A stretch of DNA of 64,000 bases. Origin: Choanephora cucurbitarum. Lineage: Eukaryota > Mucoromycota > Mucoromycetes > Mucorales > Choanephoraceae. Below, in pieces: positions 11,674 through 23,059 of this stretch. Positions within the stretch are counted from its first letter, which is position 1. Each line of letters starts with the position of its first letter. The notes beneath the pieces are model-generated. The model did no database searches. It was not told the DNA's origin and saw nothing but the letters and a program-made list of their open reading frames with translations. The stretch is from contig JAIWNI010000007.1 of assembly GCA_025331435.1 (NCBI GenBank), positions 186,001-250,000 of the forward strand. The letters run 5' to 3'. A program made the position numbers and the translations under genes.

Positions 11674-12953
11674 TTAAATATCTTCATTTTTTCTTCTTCT
11701 TTTGGCTAATGGCTTGGCCCAAGGTGATTCTTTACTTGAGGTATCTTGGTCCACTAAATGAGTGTATTTTGTACGTCCAGCAAGACCGAAATTCTTCACC
11801 TGCATCACTTTAGGTAGCAACTCCTTATTACGTACTTCATCTACAGTAGGAGCAGAATAATCACGTTTAAAGATTTCATCTTCTTCGTCCACATAAAATG
11901 CACCCTTGTGATAGTATTTCTGCATATAAGTGAATTGACCACGGTCTTTTTGTTTGCTCTCCTCTGCTCTCTTTAAGTCTTCCTTTAGTCGAACGTCTTC
12001 TGGTAGAGATCGAATACGCTCTAGTTCTTCTTCTTCCTTTTCACGACTAGATAGTATGTGTGTCAATTCAATTGTGTTTCTTTAAAAGTCCAATTTACTT
12101 ACGCAATTCGTTCTTCTCGGTCACGCTTGATACGCATCAACTCTCTCACACGCCAAGCATTAAATTCAGCTTCTTCATCTAAGCCATCTGTATCATCTAC
12201 TACATCTTCGAATTGTGACAGATCCTTTTCCAATTCTTGCTCTCTTTCACGCTTTAGTTCCTCTGCCAGCATATCATGCGATTGTTTCTTTCTTTCTTCC
12301 ATCTCTTCTTCCAGTCTCTTCTCGCGCTCTTCTGCTTCTTTAGCCATCTTCTCTTGCTCTAAAATAGTTTCTCGTCGAGCCTTGGGTATGAATACAGGCT
12401 TAGGTAGACGCATCATTGTATCTTCTTCTTCACTTGAAGATTCGTATTCACTTTCTTCTTCACTCTCTTCACTTTCCTCTTCTTCCTCTTCTTCTTCAGA
12501 TCCTACTGGCTGCCTTGCTACCTGTGTAGACTGCCTTTGCTCAATTGCTTCTTCTTCTTGTTGTTGGAGAGCCTTTTGCTTTAAGCGCATACGTTCTCTA
12601 GCTCTTTCTTCTTCTGCTCCACTCTCTTCCGATTCGTCATCAGATTCATCTCTTCTTCGCCTCTCTCTACCTGCTTGCTGCTGAGCTTGCTGAAGACGTC
12701 TCAGACGACGATCATCACTTGCATCTTTATCTGAAATAGCCACTTGCTGAATGCCTGTATTGACTTCTTTTTGAGCAAACTGAAGCTCACCCACTCGTTT
12801 TCTCACTTCTCTGTGTTGTTCTTGCTGTTCTTGTTCGTCTTCAGAGGAGGAATCAGATAGATCATCATTGTAATTCTCAGGCACCTGGCCTGCTCTATAA
12901 CGCTTAGCTTGTTTCGTTGGTTTGGCTTGTTTTTGGCTGGGTCGAAATGACAT
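11674..12953 (-). CDS. MFAP1: Spliceosomal protein, MFAP1 family
   Basis: Exons (minus strand) are 12103-12953 and 11674-12046 around a 56-nt intron; the product is 407 residues. The N-terminal two thirds are very charged, with acidic runs (EEEEEEEESEESEEESEYES, about residues 152-171) and long Glu/Arg/Lys coiled coils. The conserved C-terminal block is clear: DDTDGLDEEAEFNAWRVREL across the splice junction, then DRGQFTYMQKYYHKGAFY, IFKRDYSAPTVDE and NFGLAGRTKYTHLVDQDT. MFAP1 joins the spliceosomal B complex near Prp38. It is tail-to-tail with the nucleotide-sugar transporter, only 12 bp apart, so the two 3' UTRs almost certainly overlap as antisense transcripts. Confidence 0.93.
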
Positions 12954-15239
12954 GATGAGATAAAGTAAAGAAAAAAAATATTTTTGTCAGAGGCATAAAA
13001 AAGATTAAAGTTACATGTCGCTAATTACATGGCTTTGGAAAAGAAGTGCAACATGATAGTTGTCTAAGCATCTTGTATTCTGTTCTTTCTAAAGGCATCC
13101 GTTTCAATCATGCAACTTGCACCTATGTATTGCTTGTATGTATAGGCCTCAGCATATGTACTCCTAGAATGACCATCTACAAGAGAACGACCAATCCCTT
13201 GTGCAATCATAATATTAGTTGCGGCCAATTTCTTCTGCGTCAATAGAAAAAAGAGTCAGACAAGAAGAGGCCTTCAAACGTTGATAGCATAATGAACAGT
13301 ATCATCCAAACATAGCCAGATTATTGTCATACCAGCCTTCAGTTACCTAAATAATTTTAGGAAAGTTTAGAACAACGATGGTATCAGCAGTATGTTTTAT
13401 TGGCTGCGCAAAGGTGAAGCAAGATGTATGATTTCTAGTTATGGGAAACTGTTGGTCTTTGGTCACAGAATTCTATCTTCTTTGTACGCAGGCAGTTCAG
13501 GAATGGGCGTACAAAAGGAATATGTCTTTCCGAGAAAAAAAAAGAATGATCGGATGCCTTGAAAAAACAAACACACACATTTGATCAGATATACAGTCAG
13601 TTTTTCTAAAAGGAAGCTCAACTTTGATTCTGCAGAAGTATTCAAACCAGTAGACTAAAAGTGCATTTAACTTCTCAGTACAAATCATGGAGAGCTGTGC
13701 TATTATTTTGAAAACTGTTCTTTAAAACAATAACCTTGTTATGGCTCTTCGTTCAATCAAGCTATCGAGAAGCAATTGATAAGGAATGGATGCTAGTAAG
13801 CAGATCTCATCACAATCAAGAGCTTACTCCAGCTCATCCTTTGTGTTTTACAAGTCAAAACGAACTTCAATGATTTGCGTCTTTGACGCTGAAAGCATTC
13901 GTATGTGAAGAGGTCTGTTGAACCAAACCTCAATAAGTGAAATCGTTTTAGAATGAGATTTCAGCATGAAGCATCTTAAGAAAGTACGGTCATGGGCTGT
14001 TGAAGAGCAGCTTTTCTCTCAGAAAGCTTCAGAGACATTAAGTGAATGGAAGCATCTCTTAATAAGAGCCAATATCACCAAACCCCAAAAAAGGAAACCA
14101 AAACTGATACAGATATGAAAAGGAGACATTATCTAGTGAATATATTGACTTTAGCTTCACAAGATAGGTTGCAGAAATCGATACAGATGACAGATCATTG
14201 AGAAATAAACCGAAAGCTTTTGCTAAAGGCATTTGACCTCTTCATTTACTTTTGCTAGATTAAAGCCGACAAAAAGGTTAAGTTACATTGTTGCAATGCC
14301 ATTACGTCTGAATCGATGGGGTAGATAAAAATGTCTCGAGCGTACGTAAGATAAGCCATCATTCACGAGATGATAAGTAGACATTATGTTTTTATGAGAC
14401 TAAACCATACCTGCGCAGAGTATTCGTACCCTCTAAGGCTACTTTTGGAAAGATCAACATTCAATCAATTACGATTTTGAGAAACCTTGAAACTACAACG
14501 ATTCTTTTTACATCGTGTATAGAAAAGCATCGTATGTTCGTATATTTGCGGAAATATGAAGCAGTATCCCTTCGATTACTTTATTCTCACTTTGATTCCT
14601 CTCAACACATTTTGATAATATCCATAAGCTCTGTTTGCATCACAAGGTCTACTCTTCTCTTTTGATAGTAAAGGAAGAATAGTAGAAGAAATAGAACTTC
14701 CCTATTTTCAAATAGCTAAGTTGATGCTTAGTTCAAAGAAGCAAACCAGCGCTTTCTCTCATATATGAGCCCAATCGTCTTGCATTAGTTGATTAAGGAA
14801 AATGAATTGTTTATGATTATGGTTAACCATTAATAGCCACAAATGAGCCTGCTACTGCGGTAATTTCAATTGTTTGCTTTACCATCTTGTCTTTACAGCA
14901 TCTGCCTTTGATTTTCAATATTGTCGCGGTCTTCCTTCACCATGACATAATGCAATTTTTAGATGTTTGAAAAAAAGCTTTTTTAAATCACTCTCAAAGC
15001 TCAAAAAAGCAGGATGCAAATCAAATTTCAAAAAGAGAATCCGGCTGGAGCGTAATTCTAAAAAAAAAAAAAGAACCTTTTTTAAGCAACGACGTTACAC
15101 TGGTTACAGCTTGAAAAATAAAACTATCCAATGGCTGACTATTTTCTCTGATTTCCATTTTTCTCTGACTCTCTCTTTTTCTTTTGTATCCATCAGAGGC
15201 TCGAACCCTGACAAACTACCTAGTTTGGTTTATACCGCC
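12954..15239. other. Intergenic between MFAP1 and flippase
   Basis: These 2.3 kb hold only short unassigned open frames (for example 13046-13246, 14477-14665). The final 250 bases before the flippase start are A-rich then pyrimidine-rich (CTCTCTTTTTCTTTTG), as expected of a 5' UTR. I see no RNA gene or mobile element signature. Confidence 0.5.
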
Positions 15240-18200
15240 ATGCCGAGCTTCAAATGGCAAAACTTATGGCACAAAAGCAAAGATAACAATGATGATGATG
15301 ATACTTTACCAGTTAGAAGAGACAATAACTATCAAGAAATCAATCGAAAAGCATCATTTAAAAGCTTCGATACTCATGTACAACGACCTTCAGCCCATCG
15401 TACCGAGACAAATGTTAAACTAAGAAGAATTGGACCTGGAAGTCGTCGAGTTTTTGTCAACTTACCCTTACCAGATTACGAATTAGACAACAAAGGTCGT
15501 CCTCTTCAGAAATATGCTTCCAATCGAATTCGCACCTCTAAATACACCATCTTGACATTTGTGCCAAAAAACTTATTCGAGCAATTTCGCAGGCCTGCTA
15601 ATCTTTATTTTCTCGGCATGGCTGTGCTTCAGCTATTACCCCTCTTCGGCATCAAGTCACCAGCACTTACACTTTTGCCAATTTGTACAGTAGTATTTGT
15701 TACTGCAGCCAAAGATGCCTTTGAAGATTTCGAACGCCATAAAGTAGACGAACAATACAATCAAAACGTAACACATACGCTTCACGGATACCGAAATCCT
15801 AACTATTTGGACGAGACCCTTCAAGATAACAAGTTTCTGTCATGGTTTTCATCCAATCAAAGAAACCCTAATAAGGAAACTACAGCAGATGATGCAATGG
15901 AGCAAAATGATCATTTTAAAAAATCACTTTCGAAAGACGTGCGTGTAGGTGACTTCATTTTGCTTCGTAATGGAGATAGTCTTCCAGCAGATGCTGTGTT
16001 GTTATCTACTTCTGATAAGGAAGGTCTCTGTTATGTCGAAACCAAAGACTTGGATGGGGAAACCAATCTAAAGCCGCGCAAAAGTATCCAAGAGCTTAAG
16101 CATATCCAATCTGGTTCAGACTGTCTTGATGATTGCCATTTCTATATAGAAACAGGGACGCCTACACCTGATTTGTATAGTTTTGAAGGCACACTTGTTA
16201 CACTCGAAAAAAGTCCAACGTCTGATAAATGGGTTAAGAAGAACAAGACGCCTGTTGAAATCAATAATATGTTATTACGTGGACATGTACTGAGAAACAC
16301 AAAATGGGCTATCGCGGTTGTTGTCTTCACCGGTACTGAAACAAAAATCATGCTGAACTCAGGTAAAACCCCAAGCAAACGGAGTCAGATAGACAAGGAA
16401 ATGAACAAGGAGGTAAAGAAAAAGAGAATAAAGTTGCTTTTGAATACTAACTTTTTCCTCTCTTAGGTTTATGTTGCATTTATTGTTTTGTTTGTTTTAT
16501 GTTTGTTATGTGCTATTATGTCAGGTGTTATGAGAGCACGCCAAATGTCATCTCCTGCTGCCTCACTTTATACGGCTGATAAAGATTCACCTGGCTATGC
16601 TGGCTTTTTGAATTTTTGGTCTAGTTTGATTATCTTTCAGAATATTATACCTATTTCGCTTTATGTAGCTATTGAATTTGTAAAGACTTTTCAGGTAAAA
16701 ACCTTTCTCAAATGAAGCAAAAGAAGGGAGGACACGATTGATCAACAAATTTAATAGGCTTATCTTATTTATCAAGACTTAGACATGTGGGATGAGCAGT
16801 CCCAGAAGACCTGTGTACCCAAAACAGTAAGTGTTCTTTTTTTCTTCAGCTTGATGCATGTACAAAAAGACGATGTGATTCTTAGAAAAGAGAAAAAATA
16901 GTGGACTTTATCAGACGACTTAGGTCAAGTTGAATACATCTTTTCAGACAAAACAGGTACGCTTACCAGAAACATTATGGAATTCCGTGAATGTACCATA
17001 GACGGTGTCCGTTATGGAGATAATGGATTTTCGCCAGAATCAGAAGGTGCTCGAGGGGCTCGCCTTCGTAAGGAAAAAGCTGAAATGCAAGCTCAAGATC
17101 AATCCACCAACACCTCTGAATTAGCACCCTCTGATCAGCAACCTTCCTCATTTTCATTAATTGATGGCGACGAAGATGAACTAGAACTTGAGGAAGAGAT
17201 AAAAGCAGAGGAAAAATTGTCAGAACAAAAGCAGCACATCATACAGGAATATGAAGCAGCTCTGAAGAATGTGTTTGATCCAACTTACTCATCACTGAAT
17301 ATCAATAAGCTCTCATTCGCAGACCCACAGATATTTAAAGACATTCAGAATGCAGATATGAATACGTCCAGTAGTAACCAGAAATCAGCTACTATTAAGG
17401 AGTTTTTTATGGCACTAGCACTGTGTCATACAGTGATGGTTGAAAAGATTGGCAAGGATGGCAAACCAATAGAAGAAGAGAACGACGAAGAAAACGATGA
17501 AGAAAGAACACAACCCAAAATCGGCGACGATAAAGATAGCCCCAATAATGGATCACGAAGCACTCTGGCTGATAATACCGGAAAGAAAAGCATTACTAGC
17601 AAAGTGATTAAAGGCAGTGCCAAACTACTTAAAGCCCCAAATCGCATAAAGAAGTCTGATAAGAAAGACAGAGAGTTGCAAAGAACGAGAAGCCGAGGCG
17701 AAGAATTTGATGTGATCACAAATGAAAAGGATACCTTGGATCGAGTTGATCCTACAGTGAAGACACAAATCGAGTACAAGGCTGAATCGCCAGACGAAGC
17801 TGCTCTCGTGAATGCAGCAAAGAATGTTGGGTTTGCTTTTATAGGCAGAAAAGAGGCAACGCTTACTTTGGATATCCTTGGAAACGAATACGATTTTGAA
17901 TTGCTCAACGTGTTGGAGTTCAACTCTGATAGAAAGCGTATGAGTGTCATCATTCGTAGACCAGAACCTTGGAATGATATCATTCTTTATTGCAAAGGTG
18001 CAGACAGTATAATTTCAGGTCTACTCGACAAAACTGGACAAGATGAACAGACAATGCACAAGACATTCAATGACGTTGACAAGTTCAGTGAAAATGGTCT
18101 TAGAACATTACTGTTAGCCTATCGCTCAATAGAAGAAGACGAATATCAAAAGTGGAAAGTAAAGATGGATGAAGCAAGTACAGCAGTAGAGGAGAGAGCT

Positions 18201-19719
18201 GAGAAGATAGAAAAAGTACAAGCTGCAATTGAAGTCAATCTCAAATTGCTGGGTGCCACAGGTATTGAAGACAAACTTCAGGAAGGTGTTCCTAAATGCA
18301 TTGAAGATTTACGTCATGCCGGTATCAAAGTCTGGGTCTTGACGGGCGACAAGCTAGAGACAGCCATCAACATCGGCTACGCTAGTAATTTATTGGATGC
18401 TGATATGAAGCTTTGGACAGTTCGAGGCGCTGAAAGTGCTGAAAAAGTATCACATCATTTGAGAGACACACTAGAAAATCTCGAGAAGTTAGAAGGCAAT
18501 CAACAAGAGCATGCACTTGTCATTGAAGGATCTGCACTTTTGCATATTTTTGAATCAGATGATCTCAAGGAATTGTTTCTTCAAATTGCCATTCGATGCA
18601 AAAGCGTGATTTGTTGCCGTGTAAGTCCCTTGCAGAAGGCACTTGTTGTAAAGCTAGTACGCAAGTATCACAATGTAGTTGCGCTTGCTATTGGTGATGG
18701 AGCAAACGATGTAAGCATGATTCAGGTAGCCAATGTTGGTGTAGGTATTGCTGGTCAAGAAGGTGTCCAAGCTGCTATGGCTGCCGATTATGCTATATCT
18801 CAGTTCCGGTTTTTAGATAAACTAGTTTTAGTTCAAGGACATTGGAGTTACGCTCGCATATCTGAAATGATTCTTAATTTCTTTTTCAAAAACGTATTAT
18901 GGGTCTTTCCATCTTTGTGGTATCAAATCTATAGTGGATGGTCCGGCAATATCTTTTATGACTACTCATTTCTACAACTTTACAATCTTATCTTTACAAT
19001 TGCACCTGTTTGTGCTATTGGTAAGTTCTTCTCAAAGTGTGTTGTATGAATAGAAAGCTCAACTTAAATCATCTCTAGGTGCCACCGATCAAGATCTTAC
19101 TGCGCCCTACCTAAAACGGTTTCCGCAAGTATATGAAGTTGGTATTGAAAGAAAGCTATACACTAGATTTAGATTCTGGTTGTATTTTTTGGACGCTATA
19201 TGGCAATCTGTAGTATCGTTTTTTGCATTCTATTTGCTGTATATAGGCGGAAATCCAAATAGTAATGGTTTATCTGAATCCATGTTGCAACTCTCAACAT
19301 CTGTGGCTATTACTGCTATCGTCTTGGCTAACTTGATGCCTGGTTTCAACACATATTATTGGACATATTGGCAATTTTTATTTACTGGCATTGAACTCAT
19401 TATCGCCTTTCTCTGGATTGTTGTTTATGGTGCTTTTTCTTCTAATAGCCTTTACGGCATGGCCTCTATGGTGTTTGGTAGTGGCACTTTCTGGATGACA
19501 TTTCTTCTTGCCGTTATTATTGCCTTCTTACCTCGCTATGTAATTACATTTGTATACCAGTGGTGGTTCCCAAATGCTGTCGCAAAAGGTCGTCAGTTTG
19601 AGTGTCACGACAAAAGAATGAAAAGAAAAAAGAGAAAAGAATCAACTACTGATAGCAAAAGAGAGTTTTCCGATTTTAAGCACTTTATTTGCTATCCTTT
19701 TAATGGCAAAAAACGTTAA
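15240..19719 (+). CDS. P4-type phospholipid-translocating ATPase (Dnf-like flippase)
   Basis: Exons are 15240-16412, 16467-16694, 16758-16826, 16902-19020 and 19079-19719; introns are 54-75 nt. The product is 1409 residues. It flips phospholipids from the outer to the cytosolic leaflet at the expense of ATP. Landmarks are ASNRIRTSKYTILTFVPKNL entering the first helix, the actuator DGET at about 272-275, PISLYVAIEFVKTFQAY before the phosphorylation site DKTGTLT (Asp506), KGADSII in the nucleotide domain, GDGANDVSMIQ, GVGIAGQEG and ADYAISQF, and the C-terminal helices after ATDQDLTAPYLKRFPQVYE. Length and the ASNRIRTSKYT start favour the Dnf1/2 class over Neo1. Such flippases usually need a Cdc50/Lem3 partner, not present here. 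The start at 15240 (MPSFKWQ) is the first ATG of the long frame; the region upstream is low complexity. Confidence 0.93.
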
Positions 19720-20550
19720 GCAAAAAAAAAAAACACTTTTATTTCTTTTGTTCCCTAATACCTTCTTATACATACTATCATATCCATCTGTACTAAAGTG
19801 TATATTATATTATAAAAGAGAAATTCTTCTTAATACTACTAAACTAAAATCAACTTCAAATGTCTCCCTCTGATGTCTGCATAATTGACACATTTCATGA
19901 TAGAAGATAGCCATAATGTTTTAGTCATAAACAACATATGCCCTTCATTATTCGCCTTTTCTTTCTGCTGAAAGTTATTTAGGTACGGCAAAAAAATGCC
20001 TCATTGGAAGACACCCAAAAAGGTTATTCAACTAAAGTCTACAGTAACTACGATGTCACATTTTCAAATAAATGGTCTGTCATGTGAAAATCGATCCATC
20101 AGTCAAAGGCTAAATGATATAATCGAAAGGAATAAGATCGAAAGAGAAAGAGCTGATGCCAACAGCTCCCCTTAATTTGTGGATTATTTAAAATATTCCT
20201 CGTCTAAAATAGCTGTGTTTTACTTGTTTGTTTGATGCGCAAATCATAAACTAGGCCACACAGAATATTCCTCTTTAACAAACTACATACATCATCTAAT
20301 TAAACATAATGACTATTGCTCAAGCATATGCATTAGATTCAATCCTTTGAATACAGATTAAGCTCAACTATAGACCCTTTTTCCTTCTTTTTCGAAGGGT
20401 TTATTGTGAACAACAAACACTAATCATTTGATGTGATCGAGTTATTATTTTTTTGGCCGCGCCAAAAAAAAAATCAAAGAGAAATATATCAATCAGCTTT
20501 GAATACGATTGTTCTCTGGATATCTTCTTTATAATTACTCTTTCTTTTAC
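19720..20550. other. Intergenic between flippase and DHQS-DHQase
   Basis: AT-rich 0.8 kb with no open frame over 70 codons and no recognised RNA. A poly-A/AATAAA-like 3' region follows the flippase stop. An A-run near 20461 lies about 90 bp before the next start codon. Confidence 0.5.
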
Positions 20551-22979
20551 ATGGTTGTGGACATTGATAACATTACCAGAATACAAGTTCTGAATGAGCC
20601 TAATGCTATACATGCAGGCTTCAATCTCATGCGTTATATAGCTAACGATGTTACTACTGTGATAGGAAACGTATCTAACTATGTTATAATTACTGATATC
20701 AACATAGCCTCCATCTATCTTCAGCCATTGCTCGCAGAGTTCCGTTCACATTTATCGCCTCATCAAAGGCTTTTGTCACGAATCCTACCTTCAGGCGAAC
20801 AAACGAAGTCGCGTCAAGCAAAAGCAAGTATTGAAGACTTCTTGCTTGATTCTTCTTGCACAAGAGACACCTGTTTTATCGCTTTAGGTGGTGGAGTTAT
20901 TGGTGACCTTGTCGGATATGTTGCCTCTACTTTCATGCGAGGTGCACCTTTTGTTCAAATTCCGACAACTCTACTAGCTATGGTTGATTCAAGCATTGGT
21001 GGCAAGACAGCTATTGATACACCTCATGGAAAGAACTTGGTTGGTGCTTTCTGGCAGCCTAAAAGAATTTACTTGGACTTAGCAGTACTTGGTACCCTTC
21101 CTAAAAGGGAGCTAGCTAACGGAATGGCTGAAGTGATTAAAGTAAGTCTTCCTTTTTGATTTCTTTTTGTCAAGAGCTCACGAATTCTTTTAATAGACAG
21201 CTGCTATCTCCAGTGAGTCAGAATTCATCAAGTTGGAAACTGGAAAAGACAAGTTCGAAAAAGCTATTTTGAGCCTAAACAAACCAAACAATAGTTCACC
21301 TGATGAGGGTAAGAATTAGTAGTATCAGTAAAAAATTTCAGATAACAAAACTAACTTGTTTGATTATAGAATCAGCAAAGGAATTTTTATCAAGCGTTGT
21401 ATGTGCATCCGCTCGCTTCAAAGCTAATGTTGTAACTCAAGATGAAAAAGAAGGTGGACTGAGAGGCCTTCTAAACTTTGGTCATTCAATCGGACATGCA
21501 TATGAAGCAGTGTTATCTCCAGACTGGCTCCATGGTGAATGTATCTCTTTAGGGCTGATCCACGAAGCTGAATTATCTGTAAGCTTAGGTCACTGCTCTC
21601 CTTCAGTTGTCGAACGTCTCACAAAGTGTTTAAGCCTATATCATCTGCCTACTGTCATTAATGAGAAAACGAAATCAAGACTTGTCTTATCCAAAGTAAT
21701 GACCGCAATGAAGGTTGACAAGAAAAACAAGGGCTCGCAAAAGAGAATTGTCTTAATCAGTCAATTAGGCAAGACATTTGAACCAAAGGCATCTGACGTT
21801 GATGATGAAGCAATTGAGGCTATTCTCTTAAAATACATATCTGCAAAACAATCCCTATTCGACAATGAGCAGCCACAAGCCCCTACTTCTCAAGACCGAA
21901 TCAATGTATCGTTTGAGCTTATTGCTACTTCAGAACCTATGAAGCCTCTTATTTCTGAATTATGCAGATTGCTTTCAGACAGATTCAATATGATCATGAA
22001 TGCAAGCAAAGATCTATGTCGCATCACTTGTGCTCCTTCCACAGCATCAAAAGACCATTATCTAGTTTATTTTACCTCGGAAGCCGGTACTTCTGCTGTT
22101 GGTCGTAATTCTCCTTGCTTTGAATATGTAGTTCCTTCTATATCTAATGCAAGTACAACAAAGACATGTCAAGACGCTTTTCATTTCTTGCAACGCATTG
22201 CCTGTCAACAACAACGCCATATTGTTCCTTCTAGTAGGAAGCAAAGCACATTCGTCACGTTGCCTGTACCCAACTATGACGCTACTTTGCCAAGTCTAGT
22301 ACAGCAATGGCTTGAAAATACAGATGCTATTGAATACAGAGTAGACCATTTGAATTGCACTGGGGATTGGACGAAAATGGCTGGTGATCAACTGATGAAA
22401 CTTCGCCAAAACTCAAACCTACCCATTGTCTATACTGTGCGTACTGAGCCTCAAGCAGGAAAGTTCAATGCTTCTTGGATAGATCTCTACCTTGAACTAA
22501 TCCAATGGGGGCATCATTGGGGCTGCGAATACGTTGATGTTGAAATAAATACACTTTCTGATGCACAGCTGAAATCTATCATGGAGATGAATCAACTGTA
22601 CCCTGCAACCAAGATCGTCGCTTCTTTTCATGATCCTCAACACCAATATAGCTGGTCAAGCAATGACATGAAAGATGTCTACAACAAAGCAGTTCAACTT
22701 TTTGAGCATCACAAACATCAAGGTGTTATCAAAATCGTAGGTTATGCACAGCACTTTTACGACAATATTGAGCTTGAAGTCTTTCGCCATGAGATAGACC
22801 CACATCAAGACAAGAAAATAATCATGATTAATATGGGACCTTATGGTAAACTTTCCAGAGTTACAAATAACTTCTTGAGCCCTGCTACACATCCTGTATT
22901 GCCTATGGTAGCAGCACCTGGTCAACTATCTGTAGCTGAGCTTTCTACTATAAGAAAAGAATTGGCCATGGATAAATAA
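20551..22979 (+). CDS. Bifunctional 3-dehydroquinate synthase / 3-dehydroquinate dehydratase (truncated AROM-type)
   Basis: Exons are 20551-21141, 21197-21308 and 21370-22979; introns 55 and 61 nt; 770 residues. Residues 1 to about 380 are a complete AROM-type DHQ synthase (DAHP to 3-dehydroquinate): [40 protein letters not shown] (E194, K197) and [12 protein letters not shown] (H273, H277) with H289 in LHGE as the Zn2+ ligand set. Residues ~530-770 are a type I DHQ dehydratase (to 3-dehydroshikimate): EYR (E556, R558), R592, FHD (H655), Schiff-base K689 in IKIVG, LSR (R731) and APGQ (Q753). Fungal AROM normally has EPSP synthase and shikimate kinase between these and shikimate dehydrogenase after. 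Here only ~150 residues lie between, ending in FEYVV and FHFLQRI that resemble the tail of the kinase domain, and the protein stops right after the dehydratase. All catalytic residues I can place are kept, so it is probably active. Confidence 0.88.
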
Positions 22980-23059
22980 GCTCAATTTTCTTTATTATTG
23001 TTAGCAGCTTTTGGTAAAAAAAAAACAAAAAACAAAATAAACACACATATGTATATCTT

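Noticed and set aside
12058..12684. A 208-codon Ser-rich frame on the plus strand
   Set aside because: Antisense shadow of the Glu/Arg-rich MFAP1 coding sequence; the Ser runs mirror GAA/GAG repeats.
15185..15215. A B-box-like GGTTCGAGCC on the minus strand suggesting a tRNA
   Set aside because: No matching A box, acceptor stem or anticodon stem can be drawn around it; it lies in the flippase leader.
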